Source: Pholiota molesta (taxonomy: Eukaryota > Basidiomycota > Agaricomycetes > Agaricales > Strophariaceae). Taken from it: 64,000 nucleotides of DNA. The stretch spans positions 124,001-188,000 of the forward strand of contig JACGCK010000040.1 in NCBI GenBank assembly GCA_014925825.1, read 5' to 3'. Position numbers and translations under genes: made by a program. This document shows positions 11,901-23,908 of the stretch, in pieces (the first letter of the stretch is position 1; every line of letters begins with the position of its first letter). The notes under the pieces were generated by a model that was not told where the DNA came from, did no database searches, and saw only the letters and a program-made list of their open reading frames with translations.

Positions 11901-13320
11901 CGAGGGAAAAATAATATGGCAAGGCTCTGACTGAGTATCCGTAGTCTGCGACTGACATCATGATCATTTGCACGGACAGATAAACGCGGAGTTTTACAGC
12001 TAACTAGCTGTCGGATAACAAAATAGCTGATTCATTGGAAGCTGACTGACTAAGACGAAAGTCATCATAGCGCTAGATATCCTCAATGAAGTTAGTCAGT
12101 AGGAAACGCATCGATATTGAATGGTTGAAGTTTACCTGGAGAACCGAGAGCGAAGGATAAGAACAAGCATAGGTGAACAAATGGCGATAAGTATTGCGGA
12201 GTGCACATTGCGAGGATATAATCAGTAGAGGCTGCGATATAATGTCACGTAGATTTAGCGCTAGAAATATAGGGAAAAGTAAGTATAGTCACCAAAGGCG
12301 CTTGGTATATCGTACTCACCCGTATCGTGGCTTTTAAGTTCACCCGCTGACGTTGCCCTTTTGGCTGCTCCTGCGGGACAAAAGACTGATGATGATGCAT
12401 GTAGAGATAGGCCGGAAAATGCTGAGGTTGGGAAGTTACTTCGACGACGATCGGTGGAACCAGAATGGATCAATTACATGACGTAGGCGGGTCCAGAAGG
12501 AAATCGAAAGCCAATGCCAGCGGCCAAATTCAAGGGTAATCCTCTGAGGCGAGAAAACAGGCGGAAGAGCGACTCTAAGGGTGGGCATCCAAGTTTCGCA
12601 GATCCAAGTGACTATGTCGCATGGATGTACATGTAGGACTGCTAGTGGGTAGTAGGAACCGCGGTGTACATGGGTACGAGTTGACATGGGTTCGGCAGCA
12701 GGGCGGTGTAAATATTCCTCAGGGGTGAAGCAAGCCGTCGGAGTATCAGCCCAGGAAGAGCTGTCATTCCCTGACTCCTGCGCGTTTATGAGACAGGGGA
12801 AACTAGAAGGGAAGTTGTCATAAGAGAAGAGTAGTAGCTATGAACAGTAAAGCTGAATAAATGTGATGGAGACGAAGGTTGGCGGACAGGAAGAAGGGAG
12901 GGGTGGGTGGAAAGACGAACCTGACTTGCGTTGCAAACTTGTGGGCGAGGCCTCGCCCATTGAAGAGCACTCACTAACATCCGTCATCATTCTAGCCTCT
13001 GACCTGCCAACACCGGCAAGAGCGACTAAACCCAGACATTCTTAAAGCTTGCGTATACTCATCCGTTCTTCTAACTGACGCCCCGATGAAAGACGATTCT
13101 CGCCATGTTCAAGGTTTATGTGTATGATGAGCGGGCTAACCAAAGGATGCCAGTAAGCGATCTCGCATCCAGTCGCATGGGTGTTGAGTGGGTCGGGAAT
13201 TGCGGACCCGCAGCAGAAACGAATAAGGAGGAAGTGCCAGGAGCATTGCAAGCACCGCATTGGGTGTGATGTGTAGCGTTAACGTCGTGGTCCTGGAGAA
13301 AATTGAGAGAGAAAGGCTTG
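11901..13320 (-). repeat. Diverged 1.4 kb dispersed repeat, copy 2 (inverted)
   Basis: Reverse-complement relative of 1470-2868. It includes a perfect 16-bp palindrome, GGGCGAGGCCTCGCCC, at about 12944-12960, which is imperfect in copy 1. Ends correspond to CCCTCG (right end of copy 1) at 11901-11906 and CAAGCC at 13315-13320; weaker similarity may continue past the latter. The copies differ by scattered substitutions and small indels. Confidence 0.75.
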
Positions 13321-13979
13321 CGGACCTCGGCGGCCCAAGCGGGCCGAGCTTTGATTAGATTAGATTCCATCGATCCATCAGTAGAGCCTGCACAGCATGT
13401 CCGTATGTAGACGCGCGTGGTGTTATGATAGTGTTATGACGAAGAGACCTGGCCTTGCCTCCTGCCATCGCATGCTCGCCTGGCGCGCGCCTGCTCGACG
13501 CGTTCCCGAGCCTCGTCATACCCCAAGCTGCTAGAGTAGGCTAGACTGGCCTACTCCATCGGGTAAGAACGGCGGTCGGCGTCTGGGGATAAGATAAGAC
13601 TCGCTTTATCCGGGTCAGTGTTAGCGAGGCTGTTGCTTTGATCTTGCTTTGATCATGATAACAGATTCTTTCAACAAGGAGCCTTTGTCTCGTAGGCACA
13701 TACTGCTATTAGAACCCTCGCTGGGAATCACGGTGCTTTGTAAGCGCGTGGCATAGAAGACGAAGTGCTTGACCGTTGCTTGCCCGGTGCCACTGCCACC
13801 TTTCCAATATCCTATTCCGTCTCATCACGCTTTGATTTTGCTTTGATTATAGTGGCTCTTTGGACCTCTACAGTAGTATATATACGGTAGATGTTCCTCC
13901 TCACTTCAATAACCAATCGTCTGTATCCAGCTCTCGCAAGGAACGCCTCATCAACAAAGCCCCAGAACCTTGCTACCAG
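13321..13979. other. Intergenic upstream of the recombinase remnant
   Basis: No gene seen. The short tandem GTGTTATGA-type repeat at about 13420-13440 and the phrase CTTTGATCTTGCTTTGATCATGATAA near 13640 are the only notable features. The frame of the downstream recombinase is open back to about 13860 but lacks an ATG there. Confidence 0.5.
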
Positions 13980-15026
13980 ATGCATACTCACTTTTCTCGT
14001 CGAACCGCCTTCTACCTCTGGCATGGGCTCGCCTCCAGCACTCGGAGATCTTATGGCTCTGGGCAGCGATCCTTCCTCAACTTTGTCGCCGTTAACCCAG
14101 CACTCCAGCCTGTTCCCGGCCTCTCTCTCCCTGCCAATACGGCTGCCGTAGCAGAATGGATGACTTACCTCGCGGATCGGGGCCTCAAGCACACTACGAT
14201 CAAAACCTACCTTTCCAGCGTTCGCTACCTTCACGTCAACGCTGGTATCTCGGCAGCACCTTGTCACTCGCCTATCTTACAGCAAATTTACCGCGGTATC
14301 AAGACCAACGCCATCTCTCAGGCGCCACGAGCGCCTAAGCTTCCCAGAGGCACCCTTGCAACTCCCCAAGATTTAGCGCGGAAATCTGCTGGTTTTTCTT
14401 TTTTGAGGCACAGCGTCTTCAATAGCGTCATCAAGTTGGCTTGGCCGGGCTTCAAGCGCCGCAAGGAGTTCACCGTCCTTATCCGTACTGCATTCAACTC
14501 CATGATCCACTTGTCTCGCCACCATGAGTCTTCCCCTCGATTCCTCCCTTCCTGTATCCAGCCAACCAATATGCGCCCGTCTATCCTAAATGCCAAGATA
14601 AACTCCTTCCGCACTGGTGGTACTGTCCTGGTTGCTTGTTCACCTCCTTATGCTGCTTCGAGGGCCTCCATCAACGTTTTCGAAATGCAGCGCTACCTTC
14701 TCCAGCGGTCAAAGATAGAAGCTTCAGTACCTCCTTTCCGTGGCACCACAAGAAAGGCTCATTCTCGTCCCCACTCCAAATCCCTTCACAAATCCCAATC
14801 TCCCCGTGCGCTTAACAATCCAAACAAATCTTTATACTCTGGCCACAGCTTCCGACGCGGTGCATCCACCTCCACGGCTACAGCGGGCTACAAGGACTAC
14901 GAGATTCCGAACCAGCTCCTGGGGCTCCGGTGCCACAACAGTTACCAGCTGTTCATCTATACGCATCCAGGGAGGACGCTCCAGGTTTCCTCTCGACTTC
15001 ACGTGGCCCGAATCGTTCTCCTCTGA
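13980..15026 (+). pseudogene. Crypton-type tyrosine recombinase, decaying
   Basis: A single 348-codon frame without introns, starting MHTHFSRRTAFYLWHGL. The N-terminal part resembles the core-binding domain of fungal Crypton-like tyrosine recombinases (STRRSYGSGQRSFLNF; TIKTYLSSVRYLHVNAG; LQQIYRGIK). The C-terminal part retains candidates for the catalytic set: Arg in GFKRRKEFTV, Lys in NAKINSFRTG, the HxxR motif in GHSFRRGAST, and the Tyr in NSYQLFIYTHP. Between these motifs the sequence is strongly diverged, and the tryptophan usual after LLG is gone (LLGLRCHNSYQ). Such enzymes cut and rejoin DNA for element mobility. No flanking element boundaries were found. I read it as a degenerate transposon gene whose frame has survived. 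Confidence 0.7.
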
Positions 15027-15662
15027 ATTTTCTCCGTGGCTTGATCTCGGTTTGCGAGCCAGCTTGATTTCTTATTAGAATTTTCTATCCTGTAGTCGAC
15101 TTGAATTAGAACTAAAAATGCCAATGTTTATATATTGAATTGTCACACTTTTTTGAGCTTGAGCTATTCTCGTTAAGTATTAGCTGCGAATGTTTTGCTT
15201 TAGAAAATGAGTTTGCGCTATTGGTGCGCGACCGGAAAATTGCCATATACATCTAGCGGGCAACAACTTTCAGAGACTTGTCAGAGACAGAGAGAGCAGC
15301 CAACGGCCATCGTATCCATTTATGCATCATCGAAGGTGCAGCACCGCCATTAAGTATGCAGTCGCGACTCGCCATCGTCTGAGATTTTCGGAAGACCTGA
15401 GCGAACAGGAATCGCGAGGTGTTGAAACCGAAAGCCGCAGAACTCTTTCTCGAGCAAATCGTAAGTTCCAGTCAAAACCAGGCGGTATTATGATTGTAGA
15501 TAATTAACTCATGACCGCGTATACAATATATCTATCACTACAAATAATCGGGTGCCCAACCCAACGAAGCCCAATAAAGATAACAATCCAGGAACTCTTG
15601 AGCAGAACCGTCACGGGCATAATAAATTACACAGGCGGACGCGAAGCCGGCGGCGCCGCGTC
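15027..15662. other. Intergenic between recombinase remnant and sugar transporter 3' end
   Basis: AT-richer than its neighbours. No gene is supported; the right end is the 3' UTR of the minus-strand transporter. Confidence 0.5.
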
Positions 15663-17659
15663 TCAGAGCGACGACGCCGTATCCTTCTTCTCATCATCAA
15701 AGTGCAGCACCTCCACCGGCATCGAATGCGCGGGATACGCAGACGCCGCGACCACCGCCTTCGCCGCCGCCTCCTTCTCGCTTTTCGCGCGCTCCAAGAT
15801 CGTCTTTCTATACCCCACCGACCCAATAATCGAGCTCTCCCGATACACCATATCAATCTGCTCCAACGACAAGCCCCTCGTCTCCGGCACGAAGAAGTAC
15901 GTGAACAGCAGCGAGCCCACACACGTCCCGCCCCAGATGAAGAACACCTTCACGCCCAGGTCCGCCGCCTTCTCGCCGTTGACGCCGTGCGTCGTGGGAT
16001 TGACGAGGTACGGCGTCGCGTAGCCGATGCCGAAGTTCCAGAGCCAGTTCGACGCGACGGAGAGCGACATGCCCTTGCCGCGGATGGAGAGCGGGAACAC
16101 CTCCGCGGTGACGACCCACGCGACGGGGCCCCAGGACATCGCGAAGAACACGATGTAGATGCACACGAAGGCGATGAGCACGCGCTGCGCGACGAGGTTG
16201 ACGGAGCCGTCCGCTTGGACGTTGCCCACGGTTACACCGACCTACGAAAGCGGAGCACGTAAGTTTATGCTCAAGAGGGGGAAAGATGAGAAGCACGACG
16301 TACGATGGCGACAATGAACTCGCAGACACACATACCAGCAGCACCGATGATGAGGAGACGACGACGGCCGACCTTGTCGATAAAGGGCAGCGAGCAGATG
16401 GTCGCAACGGTGTTGACGACATCACAGATGATGGTGATGATGAAGGGGTTCGCCATGCCCGCCGACTTAAAGAACGTCGTGCCGTAGTAGAAGATGAAGT
16501 TGATACCGGTGAGTTGTTGCCACTAACGAAGCGCCACGTCGTCAGCGACAATTTTCACAGGGCGAGGAGAAAAAAGCATACCGCTTGCAAGAAGATACCA
16601 GTCCAGGTGCGTAGTCCATGACGATTCTCGTTGTTCTGGAAGCAATCGAAGTAGGTGCCAGTGCTTTCCTCATGCTCGAGCTTCAACCCAAGCGCAACAG
16701 CCGCGCATTCATCTTCAACCTCTTGAGAGTCAGCGGGCTTGCTAAGCAAGCGGCCGAGAGCATGGCGTGCAGCCGCATCTCTGCCCTTGAGAAGAAGGTA
16801 TCGCGGCGATTCAGGGAGGAGCAGCATGCCGCCGCCGAGAATAGCGCCCCAGGCGAATTGGACGGCAATAGGTGTTCGCCATGCAGAGTGGCTGTTGAAG
16901 TTTTTTGTAGAGTTGAGCACGATAGCGGCAAGGAGGGCACCGATGGTGACTGAAAAAGTGTTTTTAGGACAGGCAGAGACTATAGCCGAGGGCGGATACA
17001 TACTGGCAAATTGGTATAGACCAACGATGAGCCCACGGATAGCTTTGGGAGCGCACTGTGGACGAGCGTTAGAAAGATACGTGGATTTGAACTCCGATGG
17101 AGACATACCTCTGATTGATACATGGGCACCAAACAGGAGACGATACCCACACCGAAACCAGCGATGACACGTCCGATGACGAAGGCGATCCAGTTTGTAT
17201 CTAGTTGGAGACCGATACCGAGGAAGAAGACGAGGCATCCGGTGACAATTCCATATTTGCGACCTAGGCGATCACCAAGTGGGTATGCGATAAGAGCGCC
17301 GATGAAAGTGCCAGCAGAGAGAATTGATACCTTGAAAGCAAAAAATGAGCGATGTAGGTAGAAGAGGAGAAAAGAAGACCACATACGACAAGTGACTTGT
17401 CTTTTGTGGGTAGGTAGAATCCTAGCGTAGAGTCGAAGCTTCCGAAAGTACGTAGGTAGTCTTCGGTAGCGATGATGCCGCCAATGACACCAGTGTCATA
17501 ACCGAATAAGATGCCGCCAAAAGCTGCGGCGATATGAGATTAGCTGATCCCCAGAGCCTATGGCAGATTGCACGTACCAGCAAAGGCCGACATAACCACC
17601 GACCATATCACTGAATGTGACGAGAGCCCTTCACCAGATCCTCCAGGTCCACCTCCCAT
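15663..17659 (-). CDS. MFS sugar porter (hexose transporter family)
   Basis: Seven exons: 17659-17578, 17523-17387, 17330-17109, 17055-17004, 16949-16582, 16522-16304, 16241-15663; 552 aa. The product is a 12-helix sugar/H+ symporter of the plasma membrane. Signatures seen: FGYDTGVIGG in helix 1, GDRLGRKYG in loop 2-3, PESPRYLL after helix 6, WQQLTGINFIFYYGTTFF in helix 7, DKVGRRRLL in loop 8-9, and PETRGLSLEQID after helix 12. The N-terminus is Gly-rich (MGGGPGGSG) as in many Agaricomycete hexose transporters. A long charged C-terminal tail ends KKDTASSL. A paralogue lies at 23909-26616 with a different intron set. The substrate cannot be told from sequence; glucose or another hexose is most likely. 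Confidence 0.92.
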
Positions 17660-17795
17660 TTGTGCAGCGAGTGTTGGGTATGTGTGGTATAGGTATGAAG
17701 CAGCACGGAAGGGCCTATGGAAGTCGAGGTGTGGGGGAAGGAGTGCGGGGGCGGGATGAAAAGGGTTCAGAAAACCTGGAGTTGCTCCAGAAGGA

Positions 17796-17802
17796 CTTTA
17801 TA
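17796..17802 (-). promoter_or_regulatory. TATA-like box of the minus-strand sugar transporter
   Basis: TATAAAG on the minus strand, 137 bp upstream of the ATG at 17659. Plausible core promoter; no experimental support. Confidence 0.4.
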
Positions 17803-19331
17803 CCAATTTTTTTTCGCCATACGCTACCAAGGCTCCCCCCGCGTCACACCGGCTAGATCTGCGCTAGCGACTCCTCGCTCCGCAGAGCGATGTCACAGTT
17901 GGTCCCTACGAAAAGCAGGATAAACTCGCGCCGGCGATGGGACCGAGAGAGGTGCATGTGGTGCACCACCGGTCGGCACAGTTACAGAGGCTGAGGCCCA
18001 TAGTTGCTCCGCCTTGGTCCGCCCGTCCAGATGCCCCGCACCCAGCCGCGCCTAGCCGCTGAACGCACAAGAGCGATGAGCTGGACAGTTGAAATTTGTG
18101 AAACCCGGTTGAAAAGGGGTGATGCTGGTTTTTCGCGCGATTTTGAGCTTCTATACGCATAATTGTCTGTAAATATAAGGATTTCGAAACGAGAGCATGG
18201 AATGAACACACCTTGGGATGGTTGGGAGGAGGTTGGGGTAGAGACGCCGAGCGGAGAGAAACGTTGAGGCCGGCCGATTGACTATTTTTAGTCCGGTTGG
18301 TCAATCACCCGCCGGATCAAGCCGTATTGCATAATGTCCAATTTCACTGTTTGCCCTTCCCCGCTGCTTCGTGTTTTGGTGTGGAAGGTAATCCAGGTAT
18401 GTACATCCACAGTCTAAGCTGGTGTATACGACCATGTTCTGGAGAATATGTTCAGCGACGGTTCGTGATTCAACATTGGCCAAGACGGACCTTAGCAGCC
18501 GAAAATTTCAACTCCCCACCCCCGCTCGATCGTCTCTGCCCGAAGATCCGCTCGTTCATGCAGCAACGCGCTACGGCACTCCGCGTTTGAAATACGCAAT
18601 GACATACATACCACTTAAGGCAACGTAGGCAGCGTCACCCATTCTTCCAAGTTCCATGTGGATGTTCTTCCCTGCGGCGTCGGGGACGTGAAGAACTTGC
18701 TCCCTGCGAAGACGATAAACGCATTATCGAAATTCAAGAGACGTATAGATAGCACAGGACAGCACTGAAGAAAATTCAGAGGAGATAGGGATGATCGGCG
18801 AGAGCTAGCGCGTCCATGCCAAGACTAGCGATGCTGGATGAAGGAATCCAGGTTGTAGTGAGCCGCTGGGCTCTGGTTTCTGGACTTCGGGGTTGGTGGG
18901 GAAACGGCGTCTCCAAATACTATTGAAGTGAACATGTCGCGATGCAGTACGTCACGATCCTCTTGAGATGCGGGCAGAGGAAATTTACGAGAGCGTATGG
19001 ATTATAGGAGTAGACGATGTCAATAGGAGAATATCAGTGTTATGAAACAATAACAATTCTTTTATTCACCTGATCTTCAGATATATATTCCCTTCAGTGA
19101 ATTTTGGAGTTGACGAAGGAGCAGTCACGATCGCAACAGCACAAAACAACAAGAAATTTTGAAGAAGCATCGATGTTAACAGCCTACGTCTTGCTAGGAA
19201 TGGATGACAGTCGCATTCAGCGCTCATAAACTACGAAACGGGGTCGAATCACCCACCTATATGTTCCACTTCCACATTAAGACAGAAAGGAGTATCATCC
19301 GCTCAGCCATGTCTCGCCGCCGTCCTCATTA
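17803..19331. other. Intergenic between divergent transporter and cyclin genes
   Basis: No gene supported. The two genes flanking it are transcribed away from one another, so this interval should carry both promoters. Confidence 0.5.
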
Positions 19332-20579
19332 ATGTCCTGGCGCGCATTGTGTCTTGCAACGCAGCTCTCATCTCGACCGCCACGTTCAACCGCCCTACAA
19401 GAGGACGCGGTTCATCACATTGCTGAAAGCAAACGCTTGACGGAAATGGCCATCGTAAGTCGACTGCAGCTGGGCGCCTAACTTCATCCCATCAATCCAA
19501 CCTAATCGGGGAACTTACAGATACACCAACCCCAAACCCGGCGCCCCGCACACCCAGCAGCGCACCCCTCATCCTCCAGGGCCAGCATCACCGCCCCACC
19601 CGCCGCGCCCGACATCCCGCCCAGCGTCCTCGCGCGCGCCTTCACCCAGCAGATCATCCACATCTTCAAGTCCGCGCGCTACCCCTACCCGTCCGTGCGC
19701 TCCATGTGGCAGGTCACGCTCCCCCTGTACATCTCCGGCATCCTCTACGCCGCGCAGCTCCCCGTCGAGGTGGGGCTGGCCGCGATGGTGCTCGTGTTCC
19801 GCTACAAGGACGCCGTGCCGCACAGCGTCGCGTACGGGGACGACGCCGCGCGGCTCTTCCTCGCGGCGTACATCATCGCCGCGAAGGTCGTCGCCGACGG
19901 CGGCGGCGGCGGGGCGGCGTCGTCGTCGTCACCACCCCCGCAGACGCTGGACTTCTGGTTCCGCGTGTCGCAGAAGAGGTTCCCCGTCGAGGAGCTGCGC
20001 CGCATGGAGCTGCAGCTGTGCCGCATCCTGCGCTGGGATGTGCAGGTCAGCCGCGAGGCGCTCGCGTGCATCCGGCGCGCGGTGTACCAAGAATGCGGCG
20101 AGGTGGGCGACGAGGCGCTCGGGGTGATGGAGGAGGAGGAGGAGGAGGAGGAGACGGGGGAGGAAGACAGGGTGCGGTATGAGCAGTATGTCGAACGGCC
20201 GCCGCCACCGTATTGCGAGTCGGAACGGGACGTCAGGGTTGTAGAGACACCTGGCGCGCACGGCACTGTCGCAAGTCAAGGCGAATATAGTGGGTCTCGC
20301 CGTGGAAGCTGGCAGAGTGGAGGAGTTAGTCCTTTGGTGCGACCCCAAGCCCAGGCTTTAATTCCTTCCGCGAACGGTATGACCCATGAGGACTACGAGG
20401 ACCGCCAGAGTTTCGGCAGAATATTCGAGGACGTGAGCGCTCCTCCTCCGAACATCAGCACGGCGAGGGAAGAGAACAGGAGAGGGAACTCAGAGGAGAA
20501 GGAGAAGAGTTTGATGGCGGTGGTCAAGGAAAGAATATTTCAGATCGTCTTGAGGAAGCCCTCTCTACCGAGCATCTGA
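19332..20579 (+). CDS. Cyclin-domain protein (PCL/PHO80-like)
   Basis: Two exons, 19332-19454 and 19521-20579, joined in phase to give 393 aa. The start MSWRALCLATQ was preferred over the ATG at 19311, which meets a stop after seven codons. The first exon ends HHIAESKRLTEMAI and exon 2 continues IHQPQTRR. The cyclin fold covers about residues 80-220: FTQQIIHIFKSARYPYPSV, YISGILYAAQLPVEVGLAAMVLVFRYKD, LFLAAYIIAAKVVAD, then FWFRVSQKRFPVEELRRMELQLCRILRWDV. Proteins like this activate cyclin-dependent kinases in cell-cycle or nutrient signalling. The cyclin core is followed by an acidic run of about eight Glu and a disordered tail. A Gly/Ser-rich insertion sits between the cyclin helices. The CDK partner is unknown. 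Confidence 0.85.
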
Positions 20580-23500
20580 ATGTTCATGGATCCTCACCAT
20601 CTTATATATGTCGACTTGCTTAAATCAAGTGGGGCTTGGGCTTGGTACGGAGCGGAACTCCACGCCTACCGTGTATGTGGCCATTATATACATAGTGCCC
20701 AGTGGATTCCTTGCCTTATTCGGTATCGCCTTAACAAGTCTTTCCCATCCCTTCTTTCGAGTACTCTAAAGCCTAATTTATTGCCCGAAGAGTACTCCCA
20801 TTCCGGTACCGAAACGATCTATTTCTCCGCCGTCTTCTCGAGTCCCTAACGTTCAAAGCGTAGCTGCAAAAGGTAATCGGAGCGGTCAAATGACTCCCCG
20901 AAGACCGTACTTCAACGACTTCCAACCTTTTCAGGTGCGATAGAGTTCGGAAGGCGCCATAAAGCAAGATTCTAGAGCATACTTACACAATGTATACTCT
21001 GAAGACACATTCTGACGTATCCCAGAAGCCGCTTTCCAGACGTATAAACTTGGTTCAGACGCCGGGGTGAGAGAGATTGGGTGGCACGAACACGGGCCGC
21101 TACCCCGCCACGCGCTCCGGGCTTCTCAGTTGCCGGCGTTACGGCAACCCATCGGCAGTCACTTCCCCGCGCGCCCCACCCCCGCTGCCCCGCATCTACC
21201 CTACGTACTCGTACTTTGTCGTATGTACGGCTGAGATCCGTGAATGTGAAAGCATGTATGCACTCGCGATAGGCAGTCGCAGACAGATGTAGGCGGGAGG
21301 TACGTGGTATATTTCTCACAGACAGGGCTACTAGCTCAAGGCTAGCTGAGTAACCGCCTACATCGACCTTGCTGCCACATGGTCCTCTGGCTGAAAAAGT
21401 GTCTGCAGGACCCAGGTGTCTGCGCTGTCTGGAATTGGGTAGAATACGCAATGCTGGGATTACAAATCAAACTGGAATAAACGGCGCCGGCTTTACTTAG
21501 ATGACCTTGATTTTTGTGAGCATGTGAGTGAACCCCGGGTAACTCGTTCAACTGGAGCCTGGTATGCGAGGGATTCCTGATTTGTGAATACCATCCCAGA
21601 TACCTTTCAGATCCTGGATTGGGATGAGTAAAGACCCGCTGGCTGTAAGTAAAGCCTAGTCAAGCACTGGGCGTACATAGGCCCCGACAATAATTGTGTC
21701 AGAAATGTGTCAATGAAGAGGCTTTCCGGATTCGGCCTCCCCTCCCCTCTTTCTTTATGAAACCTCTCGGAGTTCATCATTTAATCACCGTGGGTTCGGG
21801 TTCTGATCTTTGTGCACATTACATACTACTCCTGTATGTAGGACGCCTAACGTTCGCCCTGCAGAAGATCTGATGCAAACAAAAAAAGAAGCCAGGAAAA
21901 CGTCCAATAGCGTCGCAACAGATTGCAACGGAAACCTAAAAAAACTTGTGCTTGTGTGTGCTGAGCATGTGACTCCGCGAGTAGGACGACTGAGCACGCT
22001 GCGCTATTTTTTGAAAGTTCGGGTGTCAAGGGGTAGCATATATAGAATGATATGATATCAGTATGGAGATGAGGATTGATTCGTTCCGGTATGTGGCCTA
22101 GTGCCTACGTTATGTAGGATGTAAATCTTACGCAGTCGGCCGATCACAATCCATCCATCGATGCGTCCTTCCTCAGTCGTCCACCTGTCAGCCAGTAGGC
22201 ATTCTGTCGTCGATCTATGGATATTTCTTGAGGTTTCGATATAAATGGTAGTGTACGAAGTCAGGTGAATTTTGAGATCGGAGAGAGAGCCCATGTAAGG
22301 GCAATTTGCACGGAAATGGTTAGTCAGTCCATGCAATTACTGGCTAGCAACGTGCACCTCTCCGACTCTCAAATTTTAATTTTGACGGTGCCTGAATATC
22401 GTAAATTGCTCGTCCAGCGTGCAAAATAAAAATATAAACTTCTGCCTAAGTAGGACTTCGTAACCCAATAAAAGTCGAAGTATGCCTAGATAAGTATGAA
22501 GCCCGAGCTACCCCCATTCTGTGCTCATATCACTGGTCCATGTAAATGGAGTGGGATACATAACATAACTTACGAAGTGAACGTATTTAGCAGCGCAAGA
22601 ACTTGTTCTGCGATGGATTCGCGGCCGCATAAGTATGAAGACCGAAGGGATGAGTTGTATCGGATCACCAAGCTGCTTTGAAATTATAAAAAAGACATTC
22701 CAGAAAAACAAGGATACACAGGCGCTTGGCGGCTGTTCCTTGCACTTTCCCGTGTTATTTGGCGTGCACAAGGATGCATCTGGATGCATATCCATCGGGA
22801 GTGCAGAGACGAAAAATCGCAGAGGGATTCCTGAACGAGTATTCGTATTTGCCCCGCGTGAGAGGCACATTGATGGGACCACATGGTTGACCCCGGGCGA
22901 CTGCGGGGGCGGGGACATGGGGTCCATCGCGTTACGCGTAGTAGCGCTCCGTTAGCATTTCTTACAAGGCGAAGTAATTTCTTCCCCTTTCAAACGCTGA
23001 ACATGGTGGCTCAGCAGAGATGGCGCTTGTAATCGAGAACTTCCAACAGAAGTGCGTACTTGCATACTGACCTTCACAAGTCTCGCCAAGAAATGACAAG
23101 GCGGGCAGCTCCGTTTGCCGAATAACAGAGCGTGATCTATTTTCGGCAATTCCAAACGCGGTGATGTGATGATGCGATCAGCATTCTTCCCGCCTCGTCT
23201 TCCTCCCTGCGTCCACCTAACGTCCGAACCTACATATTCTGCCTGCCTTCTTTGCACAGTGTTTAAGCGGTATTACGAGTGTTTTATGTGAGATGCTAGC
23301 GCTACTTCATACGCGTATTGTGAGGCGCAATTCACCCGTATACAAACTTTCCGTTGGCGCGTTGACCCCGACTTGTTTGCATTCCGCAAACTGATGAGAT
23401 CCGGTGTAAAAAATGTAAAATGCTTAGCCTAACCAACATTCCGTACGGTTGGACCTTGCAATTTTCATGATCCGTTTGCACCTGCGAGCTCCTCTGGATC

Positions 23501-23796
23501 CCCGAATTCTCCTGGCTGGATGAGGCTGAACGGCGAGAGTTATTGACGCCCGCTGGCAAAACAGGCTGATTCCCACTCCAAGCGTAGCTTATGGCTTCCT
23601 ATTCAAGGCCATACCGACATATCATTCATGATTGAAGGATTTCGGGCCTTCGCGACGAACCCATTCTGCCAGCAGTGATTCAGAATCTCGATCCGTCCTA
23701 ATTCGCAGCCGGATGAATGGACGCATGCTCCAGGGCGGAGCTATTTTTAGGTGCGCGGGGACATTTGTTGTGGGGACGGATGCTTCTCCAGAGCCA
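20580..23796. other. 3.2 kb intergenic region, no gene supported
   Basis: Several short frames on both strands but none with family resemblance, splice structure or protein-like composition. Includes short imperfect repeats such as AAGTATGAAG at about 22494 and 22631. The right end is the promoter of the next sugar transporter. Confidence 0.5.
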
Positions 23797-23802
23797 TATA
23801 AA
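23797..23802 (+). promoter_or_regulatory. TATA box of the plus-strand sugar transporter
   Basis: TATAAA in the context GAGCCATATAAACTAGC, 112 bp before the ATG at 23909, followed by a pyrimidine-rich leader. Good match to a fungal core promoter. Confidence 0.55.
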
Positions 23803-23908
23803 CTAGCTTCGATGCGTCCCATTGTCTTCGGTTGGTTCTCATCACTTTGTCCCACCCTTCTCGCTAGCCAGCGCCCTCCATCCCTTCCACTTGAACGCGT
23901 ATTCAAAC

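Noticed and set aside
15552..16621. Plus-strand and other-frame frames over the sugar transporter
   Set aside because: Antisense shadows of the transporter exons, Arg-rich and without family resemblance.
19569..20348. Minus-strand and alternate frames over the cyclin
   Set aside because: Shadows of a GC-rich exon; the cyclin helices are clear on the plus strand.
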